A DNA stretch of 64,000 nt from Paracoccus limosus (GCF_009711185.1 NZ_WMIF01000014.1:36977-100976); one strand, 5' to 3'. Shown: positions 1-8,019, numbered from the stretch's first letter. The notes: generated from the letters alone by a model not told the origin. Translations and numbers: made by a program.

Positions 1-327
1 AACGGGCGGCCGAAGATCATGCCGCCCGCCACCTATCTGCCCAGCGAAGACCGGACGCAGGATCCGCATATACTGCGCGCCATCGGCCGGGCGTGGGGCT
101 GGCGGCGGCGCATGGAAGCTGGCGAATTCAGCACGGTCACCGATCTGGCAAAAGCCGTGGGGCTGGCCGAACGCCATGTCAGCCGCCAGCTGCGGCTCGC
201 CTATCTCGCGCCGGGTGTCCTCAAGCGGCTGGTATACAAGCGCGAGGTGCCCGCCGTGACCCTGCTGAAACTGACCGATGTCGCGGCCCTGCCGTGGCAC
301 GAACAGCCCGAGCGGGTGTTCGACTGA
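1..327 (+). CDS. Recombinase-type protein, C-terminal end (cut by window edge)
   Basis: The reading frame is open from base 1 and stops at 325-327, so only the last 108 codons are present. An internal ATG at 19 is unlikely to be the true start because the frame continues upstream. The segment contains a helix-turn-helix-like stretch (KAVGLAERHVSRQLRLAYLA) after an Arg/Trp-rich helix. This pattern resembles the C-terminal end of serine-recombinase-type proteins common in Rhodobacterales islands, which usually read 'LAEREG..PSYMTRVLRLTLLAP'. The catalytic domain would lie outside the window and cannot be checked. It converges on the next gene with only 3 bases between the stops. The family call is from memory of the C-terminal pattern only. 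Confidence 0.55.
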   Translation, partial: NGRPKIMPPATYLPSEDRTQDPHILRAIGRAWGWRRRMEAGEFSTVTDLAKAVGLAERHVSRQLRLAYLAPGVLKRLVYKREVPAVTLLKLTDVAALPWHEQPERVFD

Positions 328-330
328 GCC

Positions 331-1167
331 TCAGTGAAAGCTCGCCTGAAACGTCGTTGCGGTCAGTGAAACGTGTGCATCGAGCGGCGGGTGCAGCTCG
401 AACGCCTTCGGCTCGCGTGAGAAATTCCAGAGCCGGAACAGGCGCCATTCCGACCGGCGCTCCTCGGCCACGGCCATCTCGTTGCGGGTGATGTGGAAGG
501 GCGTGCGCTCCCATCCGTTCGTGGTCTTGACCTCGATCAGCCGGGGCAAACCGTCTGGGGCGAAACTCGCGATGTCGTAGCCCGCGCCGTCGCCATCCTC
601 CTCCGACACCCAGCGCACCTTGCGCGCCAGATCGTTCCGTCCTGCCGTCCGCAATGCCGCCCGTTCATGCGCGAGAACGCGTTCCTCGCCAGCGCGGCCG
701 AGGGCCCGGTTGCGCTCGTCCCGGCCCGCCACGTCGAACTTGCGGGCGATGTGCAGCATCTGGTCCAGTTCCTGCGGAGGCGGCTGGTTCGACAGTGTCG
801 GCGGCGGTCCGATCCAGATCTGCGCTGCCTCGCGCAGGCCAGCACCGGGTTGCAGCCCCGGTTGGCGCCCGAGCCAGGCCGGGTTCAGCGCCAGCCACCG
901 CGCCACGGCATCCACCAAGGTCATCTGGAAGTTGAACGCGGGCTTGTAGCCGGGGATCCAGTCCTCGCCGAGCCCCTTCAGCACCGCGCTGATGTTCTGG
1001 TGCTTGAACTCGACGGACCCCTCGGACCGGTCGTTCAGCAGCGGCAGCAGCGCGCGGCGGTGCTCGGCCTTGCTGTAGCGGCGCGCGGAGATGTCATCGG
1101 CCAGCATCGCGAAGTAATCCGCGACGATCAGGTCGTTCTCTTCATCCGTCCAGGGCCCGTTCGACAT
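331..1167 (-). CDS. DUF3883 domain-containing protein (nuclease-fold)
   Basis: 278 residues. The C-terminal third carries the DUF3883 signature: an acidic Gly-Tyr-Asp near residue 195, then LIEVKTT near 210-216, followed by 'TPFHITRNEMAVAEE' and a hydrophobic 'WRLFRLWNF'. This Asp...Glu-x-Lys arrangement is that of the PD-(D/E)XK nuclease fold, so the active residues appear intact. The N-terminal part (about 1-100) starts 'WTDEENDLIVADYF' and resembles N-terminal regions seen on other DUF3883 proteins. It may read or select a substrate. Proteins of this type often occur in genomic islands and defence loci, but their substrate is usually unknown. The gene sits alone between a recombinase fragment and tRNA-Ser, which fits an accessory gene. 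Function beyond the fold is not known. Confidence 0.7.
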   Translation of the reverse strand: MSNGPWTDEENDLIVADYFAMLADDISARRYSKAEHRRALLPLLNDRSEGSVEFKHQNISAVLKGLGEDWIPGYKPAFNFQMTLVDAVARWLALNPAWLGRQPGLQPGAGLREAAQIWIGPPPTLSNQPPPQELDQMLHIARKFDVAGRDERNRALGRAGEERVLAHERAALRTAGRNDLARKVRWVSEEDGDGAGYDIASFAPDGLPRLIEVKTTNGWERTPFHITRNEMAVAEERRSEWRLFRLWNFSREPKAFELHPPLDAHVSLTATTFQASFH

Positions 1168-1510
1168 TGCGCCAGGCTATGGGCACGAAGTGTGTTTGTC
1201 ATCAGAGACTTCCGACAGGGATCTTGCTGCTGTCGCCGGCCCATGCACCAGCGCACCGGCCCGGTGATCGGCCGCCACGGAGCCGTCCTTCTGACCGCCC
1301 TGCGCCTTCGTGTCGGTCTCCGTCACCGGATTATCTCGCGAACGGGGCGACCCCATGAACCCGGCAACCCATTGGAAATGCGAGGATGTTTTGCGCCGTC
1401 CTTTGGTCGTCGAGGGGCGCTCGAAGAGAGACGCAGGCCATTCGGAGACCCTTTCTACGTCAAGCGCCCGGTCTCCGAAGGGCGGATGGCCCTGCCAACG
1501 CCCTTTGAAA
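1168..1510. other. Intergenic stretch, no gene recognised
   Basis: Between the DUF3883 start and the tRNA-Ser terminator I see no convincing coding region. A 126-codon frame on the minus strand (1177-1557) overlaps the terminator and has no recognisable motif or ribosome-binding site. The stretch may hold the promoter of the DUF3883 gene and a remnant of integration next to the tRNA. Confidence 0.4.
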
Positions 1511-1540
1511 CAAAAAGAAAAAAGGCCCCAATCGGGGCCC
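1511..1540 (-). terminator. Rho-independent terminator of tRNA-Ser
   Basis: On the minus strand a 6-bp GGCCCC/GGGGCC stem with a 4-base loop (1524-1539) is followed by a T-rich run (TTTTTTCTTTTTG). It begins 25 bases past the 3' end of the tRNA-Ser, exactly where its terminator should lie. Confidence 0.8.
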
Positions 1541-1564
1541 TTGGACGGATTCGGCATCTGAATG

Positions 1565-1654
1565 TGGCGGAGGAGGTGGGATTCGAACCCACGGTGGAGT
1601 TACCCCCACGTCGGTTTTCAAGACCGGTGCATTAAACCGCTCTGCCACTCCTCC
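1565..1654 (-). tRNA. tRNA-Ser(UGA)
   Basis: The minus strand folds into a class II tRNA with a long variable arm. The acceptor strands GGAGGAG (1648-1654) and CTCCTCC (1569-1575) pair fully. The T arm has GGTTCGAATCC and the anticodon TGA lies at 1618-1620 in a CTTGAAA loop. The CCA end is encoded (1565-1567), next to discriminator G. The 3' end faces the accessory genes on the left, the usual geometry for an island integrated at a tRNA. Confidence 0.96.
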
Positions 1655-1745
1655 GACAGCCTCCGGTTAGCGGGTTCGGCGGGCTTGGGCAAGAGACCTC
1701 GCGTCAGGGGACGCCCGGCACCGGGTGGGGTGCCGGGCGGGGGTG

Positions 1746-3044
1746 TCATTCGGCGGCCTGCGCCATCGGGTTGTTCGGATGGCCGGTCCAGTTGCCATAG
1801 GGGCGGACCGGCTGGCCGGTGCGCTGGTCGATCTCGCCCATCTCCAGCTCGCGCATGGTGATGCAGCTTTCGACCGGGCAGACATCGACGCAGAGGTTGC
1901 AGGCCACGCATTCGTCTTCTTTGATGGTAAAGACGCGCCCGGGGCCCATGGCGATGGCCTGATGGCTGGTGTCCTCGCAGGCGGCATAGCAGCGGCCGCA
2001 TTTGATGCAGGCGTCCTGATCGATCACCGCCTTGGTGGTGTAGTTCAGGTTCAGATATTGCCAGTCGGTCACGTTCGGCACCGCGCGACCGATCAGATCG
2101 GACATGGTGATGTCCTTGTCGTCCAGATAATCGCGCAGGCCCGAGATCATCTCCTGCACGACCTTGAAGCCGTAGGTCATGGCGGCGGTGCAGACCTGCA
2201 CTGTGCCGGCCCCCAGCGCCATGAACTCGGCCGCGTCGCGCCATGTGGTGACCCCGCCGATGCCCGAGATCGGCAGGCCATATGTCGCCGGATTGCGGGC
2301 AATCTCGGCCACCATGTTCAGGGCGATGGGCTTGACCGCCGGGCCGCAGAATCCGCCGTGGGTGCCCTTACCGTCGATGGTGGGTTGCGGGGCGAACAGG
2401 TCCAGATCGACCGAGGTGATCGAGTTGATGGTGTTGATCAGGCTGACCGCATCGGCGCCGCCGCGCTTGGCCGCCTCGGCGGGTTTCCTGACATCGGTGA
2501 TATTCGGGGTCAGCTTGACGATGCAGGGCATGCGCGAATGGGTTTTGACCCAGCGCGTCACCATCTCGATATATTCCGGCACCTGACCGACCGCCGAGCC
2601 CATGCCGCGTTCGGCCATGCCATGCGGGCAGCCGAAGTTCAGCTCGACGCCGTCGGCGCCGGTGTCCTCGATCTGCTTCAGGATGGCCTTCCAGGATTCC
2701 TCGTCGCAGGGCACCATCAGGCTGATGATCAGGGCGCGGTCGGGGTAGTCGCGCTTGACCGATTTGATCTCGCGCAGGTTCACCTCCAGCGGGCGGTCGG
2801 TGATCAGCTCGATATTGTTGATGCCGAGCACGCGGCGGTCGGCACCATAGACCACGCCATAGCGCGGGCCGTTGACGTTGACGACCGGCGGGCCTTCGCT
2901 GCCCAGCGTTTTCCAGACCACGCCGCCCCAGCCGGCCTGAAAGGCGCGGCGGACGTTGACCTCTTTGTCGGTAGGGGGCGCCGAGGCCAGCCAGAACGGG
3001 TTCGGAGACTTGATGCCGATGAAATTCGAGCGCAGGTCAGCCAT
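1746..3044 (-). CDS. preA: NAD-dependent dihydropyrimidine dehydrogenase subunit PreA
   Basis: 432 residues, the usual length. With PreT it forms the enzyme that interconverts uracil/thymine and their 5,6-dihydro forms with NAD(H), the first step of reductive pyrimidine catabolism. The N-terminal part (about 1-310) is a dihydroorotate-dehydrogenase-like FMN TIM barrel, with the LNFGCPHGM active-loop motif near residue 136. The C-terminus has two [4Fe-4S] ferredoxin clusters: CIKCGRC...C near 345 and CVACNLCVDVCP near 378. The ATG start overlaps the end of preT by 8 bases, so the pair is translationally coupled. The later pathway genes (dihydropyrimidinase, beta-ureidopropionase) are not in this window. 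Confidence 0.95.
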   Translation of the reverse strand: MADLRSNFIGIKSPNPFWLASAPPTDKEVNVRRAFQAGWGGVVWKTLGSEGPPVVNVNGPRYGVVYGADRRVLGINNIELITDRPLEVNLREIKSVKRDYPDRALIISLMVPCDEESWKAILKQIEDTGADGVELNFGCPHGMAERGMGSAVGQVPEYIEMVTRWVKTHSRMPCIVKLTPNITDVRKPAEAAKRGGADAVSLINTINSITSVDLDLFAPQPTIDGKGTHGGFCGPAVKPIALNMVAEIARNPATYGLPISGIGGVTTWRDAAEFMALGAGTVQVCTAAMTYGFKVVQEMISGLRDYLDDKDITMSDLIGRAVPNVTDWQYLNLNYTTKAVIDQDACIKCGRCYAACEDTSHQAIAMGPGRVFTIKEDECVACNLCVDVCPVESCITMRELEMGEIDQRTGQPVRPYGNWTGHPNNPMAQAAE

Positions 3045-4383
3045 GGGCGGCCTCCATCAGTTGGGCGTGGATATCCTCGGCCGCATCGCGACCCTCGGCG
3101 ACGGCGGTGACGGTCAGATCGTCGCCGCCCGAGGCGCAGTCGCCACCGGCCCAGACCCCGGGCAAAGAGGTGCGTCCCGGGCCAGAGACGGCGATCTTGC
3201 CGCCCGAGAGCCCCAGCCCCTGCGGGGCGCCGTCCAGCTTTTGGCCGATGGCGCGCAGAAGCTGGTCGCAGGGCAGGCGGAAGCGCTCGCCGGTATCTTC
3301 CAGACCATTGGCGCCGTCGCGGGTGTAAAAGAATTCGACCTCGCGCACGGTGCCATTACCATGCACCTTGAGCGGCGCGGCATTGCAGATGATGCGGACG
3401 CCGGAATGGGTGGCATGGTCCTGTTCATGCGGGCTGGCGGACATGCGGTCCTGACCGCGCCGGTAAACGATGGTGACGTTCTGCGCGCCCAGCAGTTTCG
3501 CCTGCACGGCGGCATCCACCGCCGTCATGCCGCCGCCGATCACGATCACGTCGCGGCCAACGGGCAGGGCGGTCAGATCAGGCGTCTGGCGCAGGTCGCG
3601 GATGAAATCCACGGCATGATCGACATGGCCGCGATCCTCGCCCTCGGCGCTCAGCGCGTTCACGCCTTGCAGGCCAAGGCCAAGGAATACCGCGTCATAT
3701 TCGGCGCGCAGGCTGTCGAGGGTGAAATCCCGGCCCAGCGCCTGACCGCTTTGCAGGGTGATGCCGCCGATGCCCATGAGCCAATCGACCTCACGCGCGG
3801 CGAAACCGTCCACGGCCTTGTAGCTGGCGATGCCGTATTCGTTCAGCCCGCCGGGTTTGGGGCGGGCGTCGAACAGCACCACCTCATGGCCCTTGGCGGC
3901 CAGCCGATGCGCCGCCGACAGGCCCGAGGGGCCGGCGCCGACCACGGCCACGCGCTTGCCGGTGGGGGCGCCGCGGGTAAAGGGATGCTCGCCCCGCGCC
4001 ATCAGGTGGTCGGTGGCATAGCGTTGCAGCGCACCGATCTCGACCGGTTTGCCCTCGGCGGTCATTCGCACGCAGGAGCCCTCGCACAGGTTCTCGGTCG
4101 GGCAGACGCGGGCGCAGATGCCGCCAAGGATGTTCTGGTGAAAGATGGTCAGGGCGGCGGCATCGGGCGTGCCGGTCGAGATCTGGCGGATGAACAGCGG
4201 AATGTCGATGCTGGTCGGACAGGCCGTCACGCAGGGCGCGTCATGGCAGAAATAGCAGCGGTCGGCTGCGATCCTGGCCTCGTTGCGTTCGAGTGGCGGG
4301 GCGACATCCTGAAAATTGACCGAGTATGCCTCGGACGGCAAACGGCCGGGCACGACCCCGGGCGTAAGCTGGCTATTGGTCAT
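3037..4383 (-). CDS. preT: NAD-dependent dihydropyrimidine dehydrogenase subunit PreT
   Basis: 448 residues. This flavoprotein subunit carries electrons between NAD(H) and PreA. An N-terminal Fe-S domain has CYFCHDAPCVTACP near residues 43-56 and CARVCPTENLCEGSC further on, as in GltD-like proteins. A FAD-binding GAGPSG motif lies near 150 and an NAD-binding GGGMTAVDAA motif near 285. The ATG at 4383 is preceded by GGGAGGT. It is the first gene of the preT-preA operon, with a RutR-like palindrome about 60 bases upstream. A lone glutamate synthase small subunit would be an alternative, but the coupling to preA settles the call. Confidence 0.93.
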   Translation of the reverse strand: MTNSQLTPGVVPGRLPSEAYSVNFQDVAPPLERNEARIAADRCYFCHDAPCVTACPTSIDIPLFIRQISTGTPDAAALTIFHQNILGGICARVCPTENLCEGSCVRMTAEGKPVEIGALQRYATDHLMARGEHPFTRGAPTGKRVAVVGAGPSGLSAAHRLAAKGHEVVLFDARPKPGGLNEYGIASYKAVDGFAAREVDWLMGIGGITLQSGQALGRDFTLDSLRAEYDAVFLGLGLQGVNALSAEGEDRGHVDHAVDFIRDLRQTPDLTALPVGRDVIVIGGGMTAVDAAVQAKLLGAQNVTIVYRRGQDRMSASPHEQDHATHSGVRIICNAAPLKVHGNGTVREVEFFYTRDGANGLEDTGERFRLPCDQLLRAIGQKLDGAPQGLGLSGGKIAVSGPGRTSLPGVWAGGDCASGGDDLTVTAVAEGRDAAEDIHAQLMEAAHG

Positions 4384-4440
4384 GATCTGACCTCCCTGCT
4401 GGCTTGTTCTTATGGAATCAGGCTCTCACAGGTCGATTTT

Positions 4441-4456
4441 TTTATCAAATGGTAAA
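4441..4456. promoter_or_regulatory. RutR-like operator upstream of preT
   Basis: The plus strand reads TTTATCAAATGGTAAA, an imperfect palindrome of two 7-bp arms around 2 bases. On the preT strand it is TTTACCATTTGATAAA. It matches the RutR consensus TTGACCANNTGGTCAA at most fixed positions. RutR is a TetR-family regulator of pyrimidine catabolism. The site lies 58-73 bases before the preT start. No rutR gene is in this window, so the assignment is by motif and context. Confidence 0.55.
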
Positions 4457-4484
4457 ATTATGGCGGATGCAGTTTCTGCGGCGG

Positions 4485-5795
4485 TCAGGCCGGCAGCAGC
4501 AGACCGGCGGCCAGACCGCCCAGATCGGAACGTTCCAGCCGCAGCTCGCCGCCATGCAGCGCCACCAGATCGGCGACGATGGCAAGGCCAAGGCCGCTGC
4601 CGGGCGGGCCGGATTCGTCCAGCCGGCTGCCGCGCGCCATGGCGAGATCGTGATCTTCGCGCGACATGCCGGGGCCGTCATCCTCGACCAGCAGGCGGAT
4701 CTGGCCGGGCAGGGCGGCGGCGCTGATCCGAATGCGGGCATTGGCCCATTTCACCGCGTTCTCGATCAGATTGCCGGTCATTTCCTCAAGGTCCTGACGC
4801 TCGCCGGCAAAGGCAAGGCCGGCGGGCAGGTCCAGATCGACCGCGATGCCCGATTCCGCCAGCGGCCGGCGCAGCACCAGCAGGATGTCCTGAATCACCG
4901 CCGCGACCGGGGTGCGATAGCCAAGGACGCGCATCTGCCCGGCGCTGCGGGCGCGGCGCAGGTGCCAGCAGATCTGGCGGTCCATCCGCGCGATCAGGGC
5001 ATGGCCGGGGTGATCGGCGGGCAGGGTATTGTCCAGTGCCGAAAGCGGCGTCTTCAGCGAATGCGCCAGATTGCCGACATGTTCGCGCGTGCGCGACAGC
5101 ACGGCGCGGTTCTGTTCCAGCAGCGCGTTGATTTCGGCCGCGATCGGGCGCAACTCGGCCACGGGGGGCAGGGGCAGGGCCTCGGCCTGACCGTCGCGGA
5201 TGCGGCGCAGGTCACGGCCCAGCCGGTCCAGCGCCGAAAGCCCGCCCACCACCTGCAGGACCGAGGCCAGAGCCAGCCCCAGCCCCAACACCGCCAGCGA
5301 CACCGCCAGAGGCCGGCGCAGCCGCGCCATGCTGGCGTCGATTTCCGATTGCGGCGCTGTCACCACCACCGACAGCGCGCTGTTGCTGCCGGGCAGGGTA
5401 AAGCCATGCCGGGCGACGCGCAGCACCTCGCCGCCGGGGCCAAAGCCGGCGCCGCCGGTAAAATCCTGCTCGGGCGGGTTCAGCACATTGTCAAAGAGCG
5501 AGTCGGATTTGGCGACAACATGACCGTCCTGCGCCAGCTGCCAGAACCAGCCCGACAGCGGCAGGTCAAAACGCGGATCGGTGGGCGCGGGGCCCGCGAC
5601 CAGCCCGCCCGCCGCGTCGATCGACGCCCCGGCGATCAGCGTGTCCGAGACCGCCTCGATCTCGGCATCGAAACGGTCGGTGATGAAGCGGTCAAGGATC
5701 GCGGCGATGGCCAGATAGCCCGCGACCAGCGCCACCCCGATCAGCACCGCCGAAAGGCCGATCAGCCGCGCCCGGATCGAATCGCGCAGAAACAT
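4485..5795 (-). CDS. Two-component sensor histidine kinase (PhoQ/QseC-like)
   Basis: 436 residues. An N-terminal membrane helix (about 10-32) and a second one (about 160-183) enclose a periplasmic sensor region of some 125 residues. The dimerisation domain has the H-box LAHSLKTPLSAL with the phospho-accepting His near 245. The ATPase has an N-box LIENAVKWA near 340, a DDGPGM G1 box near 370 and a GSGLGLAI G2 box. The gene starts 2 bases after the response regulator stop, so they form one operon. The PepSY proteins on both sides suggest sensing of an envelope or metal signal, but the ligand is not visible. Confidence 0.88.
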   Translation of the reverse strand: MFLRDSIRARLIGLSAVLIGVALVAGYLAIAAILDRFITDRFDAEIEAVSDTLIAGASIDAAGGLVAGPAPTDPRFDLPLSGWFWQLAQDGHVVAKSDSLFDNVLNPPEQDFTGGAGFGPGGEVLRVARHGFTLPGSNSALSVVVTAPQSEIDASMARLRRPLAVSLAVLGLGLALASVLQVVGGLSALDRLGRDLRRIRDGQAEALPLPPVAELRPIAAEINALLEQNRAVLSRTREHVGNLAHSLKTPLSALDNTLPADHPGHALIARMDRQICWHLRRARSAGQMRVLGYRTPVAAVIQDILLVLRRPLAESGIAVDLDLPAGLAFAGERQDLEEMTGNLIENAVKWANARIRISAAALPGQIRLLVEDDGPGMSREDHDLAMARGSRLDESGPPGSGLGLAIVADLVALHGGELRLERSDLGGLAAGLLLPA

Positions 5796-5797
5796 CG

Positions 5798-6478
5798 CTA
5801 TCCTGCCGCCTGCAGCACATAACCCTCGCCGCGCCGGGTCTCGATCAGACCCTCGCCGATCTTCTTGCGCAACCGGCCGATCACCACCTCGATGGATTTG
5901 AAGTCGCGGTCGGCGGCGGCGTCATAAAGATGGTCCGAAAGCTCGGTGCGGGTGACGACGCGGTTCTGATGGTGGATCAGATAGGACAGGATGCGGGTCT
6001 CGAACCCGGTCAGCTTCAGCGCCATGCCGTTGCGGGTGATGACGCCCAGCTGGCTGTCGAGCCGCAGCGGCCCGGCCTTGATCACCGCCTGCGCGTGGCC
6101 GGCGGCGCGGCGCACCAGCGTCTGGGCGCGGATCACCACCTCCTCCAGCCGAAAGGGTTTGACCGCGTAATCGTCGGCGCCGGCGCGAAAGCCCGCGACC
6201 TTGTCGGTCCAGTCGCCGCGCGCGGTCAGGATCAGCACCGGCATGGTCACGCCGCCCTCGCGCCAATGGGTCAGCACCTCGATCCCCGGCATGCCCGGCA
6301 GACCCAGATCGAGGATCGCCAGATCATAGCTTTCGGTCGAGCCGAGGAATTCGCCCTGCCGCCCCTCGGCGGCAAGGTCGCAGGCAAAGCCGCCATCGGC
6401 CATGGCTCCGGCCAGCTGACCGGCCAGAACCGGGTCATCCTCGACGATCAGGCATCGCATGGCAGGGGTCTCATTCAT
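5798..6478 (-). CDS. OmpR-family response regulator
   Basis: 226 residues. The receiver domain has the acidic pair ED-D at 13-15, phospho-acceptor Asp57 (LAILDLGLPG) and a conserved KPF. The C-terminal winged-helix domain has 'LTGFETRILSYLIHHQNRVVTR', 'SIEVVIGRLRKKIG' and 'ETRRGEGYVL', typical of OmpR/PhoB DNA-binding domains. It is translated upstream of its partner kinase. The listed ATG gives 8 bases of overlap with the PepSY gene. A start at the second Met (6460, MRCLIVEDD) would remove the overlap and fits most homologs. Likely targets are the direct repeats at 6920-6953. Confidence 0.9.
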   Translation of the reverse strand: MNETPAMRCLIVEDDPVLAGQLAGAMADGGFACDLAAEGRQGEFLGSTESYDLAILDLGLPGMPGIEVLTHWREGGVTMPVLILTARGDWTDKVAGFRAGADDYAVKPFRLEEVVIRAQTLVRRAAGHAQAVIKAGPLRLDSQLGVITRNGMALKLTGFETRILSYLIHHQNRVVTRTELSDHLYDAAADRDFKSIEVVIGRLRKKIGEGLIETRRGEGYVLQAAG

Positions 6479-6896
6479 CGTCTCCGGTCTTGCGCCGCGC
6501 TTCGGTCAGGCCGCTGCCGGCGACTTCAAGAAAGGCGCCGCTGCGTGCGTCCAGCCGGATCAGCAGCACATCGCGCCGCGCGGTCAACAGCTTCAGTTCG
6601 TGCACCAGCCCGACGCCGCGCGCGCGTTCGGCCGGGGTCGGCGGTTTCAGCCGCGCCGCGATCAGCCGGCCGCGAAAGCGCCGGTGCGCAATGCCCGCCG
6701 CCTCGCGCAGCGGGATGATCTGCCGCTCGCCGGTGCCCCGTTCGTCATGGTCGCGTTCGTCATGGCGGGCGTGTTCGGGCGGTCCCTTGGGCGGGAACGG
6801 CCCTGACGGCGGATCGCCGCGCAGGGCCAGCCCCAGCATGAGGATCAGCGCCAAGGCGGCGGCACCGGACACGGCCATGATCAGGCGATTGGACAT
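6471..6896 (-). CDS. Small membrane-anchored PepSY-domain protein
   Basis: 141 residues. A single N-terminal membrane helix (about 5-27) is followed by a His/Asp-rich linker (HARHDERDHDERG). The remaining part has a PepSY-like pattern: 'IPLREAAGIAHRRFRGRLI', then 'LKLLTARRDVLLIRLDARSG' and 'FLEVAG'. PepSY domains are usually periplasmic ligand or protease-inhibitor modules. The gene is first in the operon with the response regulator and kinase, so it probably takes part in signal input. The His-rich linker could bind a metal ion, which is inference. Confidence 0.7.
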   Translation of the reverse strand: MSNRLIMAVSGAAALALILMLGLALRGDPPSGPFPPKGPPEHARHDERDHDERGTGERQIIPLREAAGIAHRRFRGRLIAARLKPPTPAERARGVGLVHELKLLTARRDVLLIRLDARSGAFLEVAGSGLTEARRKTGDDE

Positions 6897-6919
6897 GCAC
6901 CCGGTTTAGCCTGTATTTC

Positions 6920-6953
6920 CCAAATGAAAACCAAATGGCCCGTTCATCTTTGG
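6920..6953. promoter_or_regulatory. Phased CCAAATG repeats, probable response-regulator site
   Basis: CCAAATG occurs at 6920-6926 and again at 6931-6937, exactly 11 bases apart. An inverted relative, CATCTTTGG, lies at 6945-6953. One helical turn between direct repeats is what OmpR/PhoB-family regulators usually bind. The site lies between the divergent two-component operon and the secreted His/Gly-rich protein gene, so it could control both. It is otherwise an unusually A/T-rich spot in this GC-rich DNA. Confidence 0.5.
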
Positions 6954-7030
6954 TTGGTGACGATGCGGCTATACCCGATTCGTATCCAAGCGGTCCGCCG
7001 TGGCCGCCGCTGCAAAGAAGGAAAACGAAG

Positions 7031-7930
7031 ATGAGCAGAAATTTTGCCGCCTCGGTCGCCGCGCTGGCGTTGCTGGCCGGGCTGAGCGCGCCGGTGCTGG
7101 CACAGGACGCCCCTGCCGCCCCTGCCGAACAGGCGCAGACGCTGGCGCTGCCGCAGGTGCTGCGCGATGCGGGCCTTCGGGATTTCGACATCCGTCCGAC
7201 CCGGCATGGCAGCCGCGTGGCCGGCAAGCTGGCCGATGGCACCGAGCTTGGCGGCTTCATGGATGACAAGGGCGCCCTGCGCGGCGTCCGGGTCGAGGGC
7301 GATGCCGTCCTGCCCGCCACGCTGATCGAACAGCTGGTGCCGGGTCCGGTGCGCGAACAGCCGCTGTTTGCCGAGCTGGCCAAAGTCAAGGCGGTGTTTC
7401 TGGGCCCCGAGGGGGTGATGGTCGCGGGTCTGGACGCCAAGGACCTGCCGGTGCGCGCGGGATTTGCCACGGATGGCACGCTGATGCGCTTTGAACGCGG
7501 CGGCCCACGCGAACGGCTGATGGGCCCGATGGGCGGCCCCGGCGATCATCGCGACAAGGACGACAAGGAGCCGCGCGGCCACGGCATGCGTGATCGCGGG
7601 CCGCAGGACCACGGGCCGCGCGGCCATGGTCCCGATGGCAAGGGGCACGGCCCCAAAGGGCATGGTCCCGAAGGGCATGGCCGCGACGGCAAGGGTCCCG
7701 ATGGCATGCGCCCGATGGGCGGCGATGACCGCGGCGCCCCCGCAGTCCCCGGCACCGCGCCCACCCCCGAAGAGGTGCGCGCCAGCCTTGCCGATGCCGG
7801 CTATACCGAGGTCGGCCAGATCCTGCAGCAGGGCCCGGTCACCGTGGCACAGGCCACCAACCCCGAAGGCGAGCCGGTGCTGGTCGAAATCGGCATCGAC
7901 GGTCAGGTCCTGCGCGAGCTGAACCGCTGA
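7031..7930 (+). CDS. Secreted His/Gly/Asp-rich protein, PepSY-like ends
   Basis: 299 residues from the ATG at 7031, preceded by AAGGAAAACGAAG. An upstream in-frame ATG at 6935 would put coding sequence over the repeats and is less likely. A clear signal peptide ends near residue 24 (PVLAQ-DA). The folded N-terminal half has two PepSY-like units ('DFDIRPTRHGSRVAGKLADG', 'LRGVRVEGDAV'). A low-complexity region (about 173-240) follows, built from short GHGPDGK / GHGPEGH-type units with about ten His. The C-terminus (about 250-299) has another PepSY-like unit, 'VRASLADAGYTEVGQI' to 'EIGIDGQVLRELN'. It is divergent from a two-component operon and probably regulated by it. Periplasmic metal or cation binding is a reasonable guess. 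The exact role is unknown. Confidence 0.72.
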   Translation: MSRNFAASVAALALLAGLSAPVLAQDAPAAPAEQAQTLALPQVLRDAGLRDFDIRPTRHGSRVAGKLADGTELGGFMDDKGALRGVRVEGDAVLPATLIEQLVPGPVREQPLFAELAKVKAVFLGPEGVMVAGLDAKDLPVRAGFATDGTLMRFERGGPRERLMGPMGGPGDHRDKDDKEPRGHGMRDRGPQDHGPRGHGPDGKGHGPKGHGPEGHGRDGKGPDGMRPMGGDDRGAPAVPGTAPTPEEVRASLADAGYTEVGQILQQGPVTVAQATNPEGEPVLVEIGIDGQVLRELNR

Positions 7931-8019
7931 CACCGGCGGAAAAGCGGCGTTTTGCAACTCATTGGGGCGTGCCGGCAACGGCGCGCCCTTTTCCATTGCG
8001 CTTTTTCGATCAACAATAG

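Noticed and set aside
1177..1557. 126-codon minus-strand frame before DUF3883
   Set aside because: No recognisable motif; overlaps the tRNA-Ser terminator.
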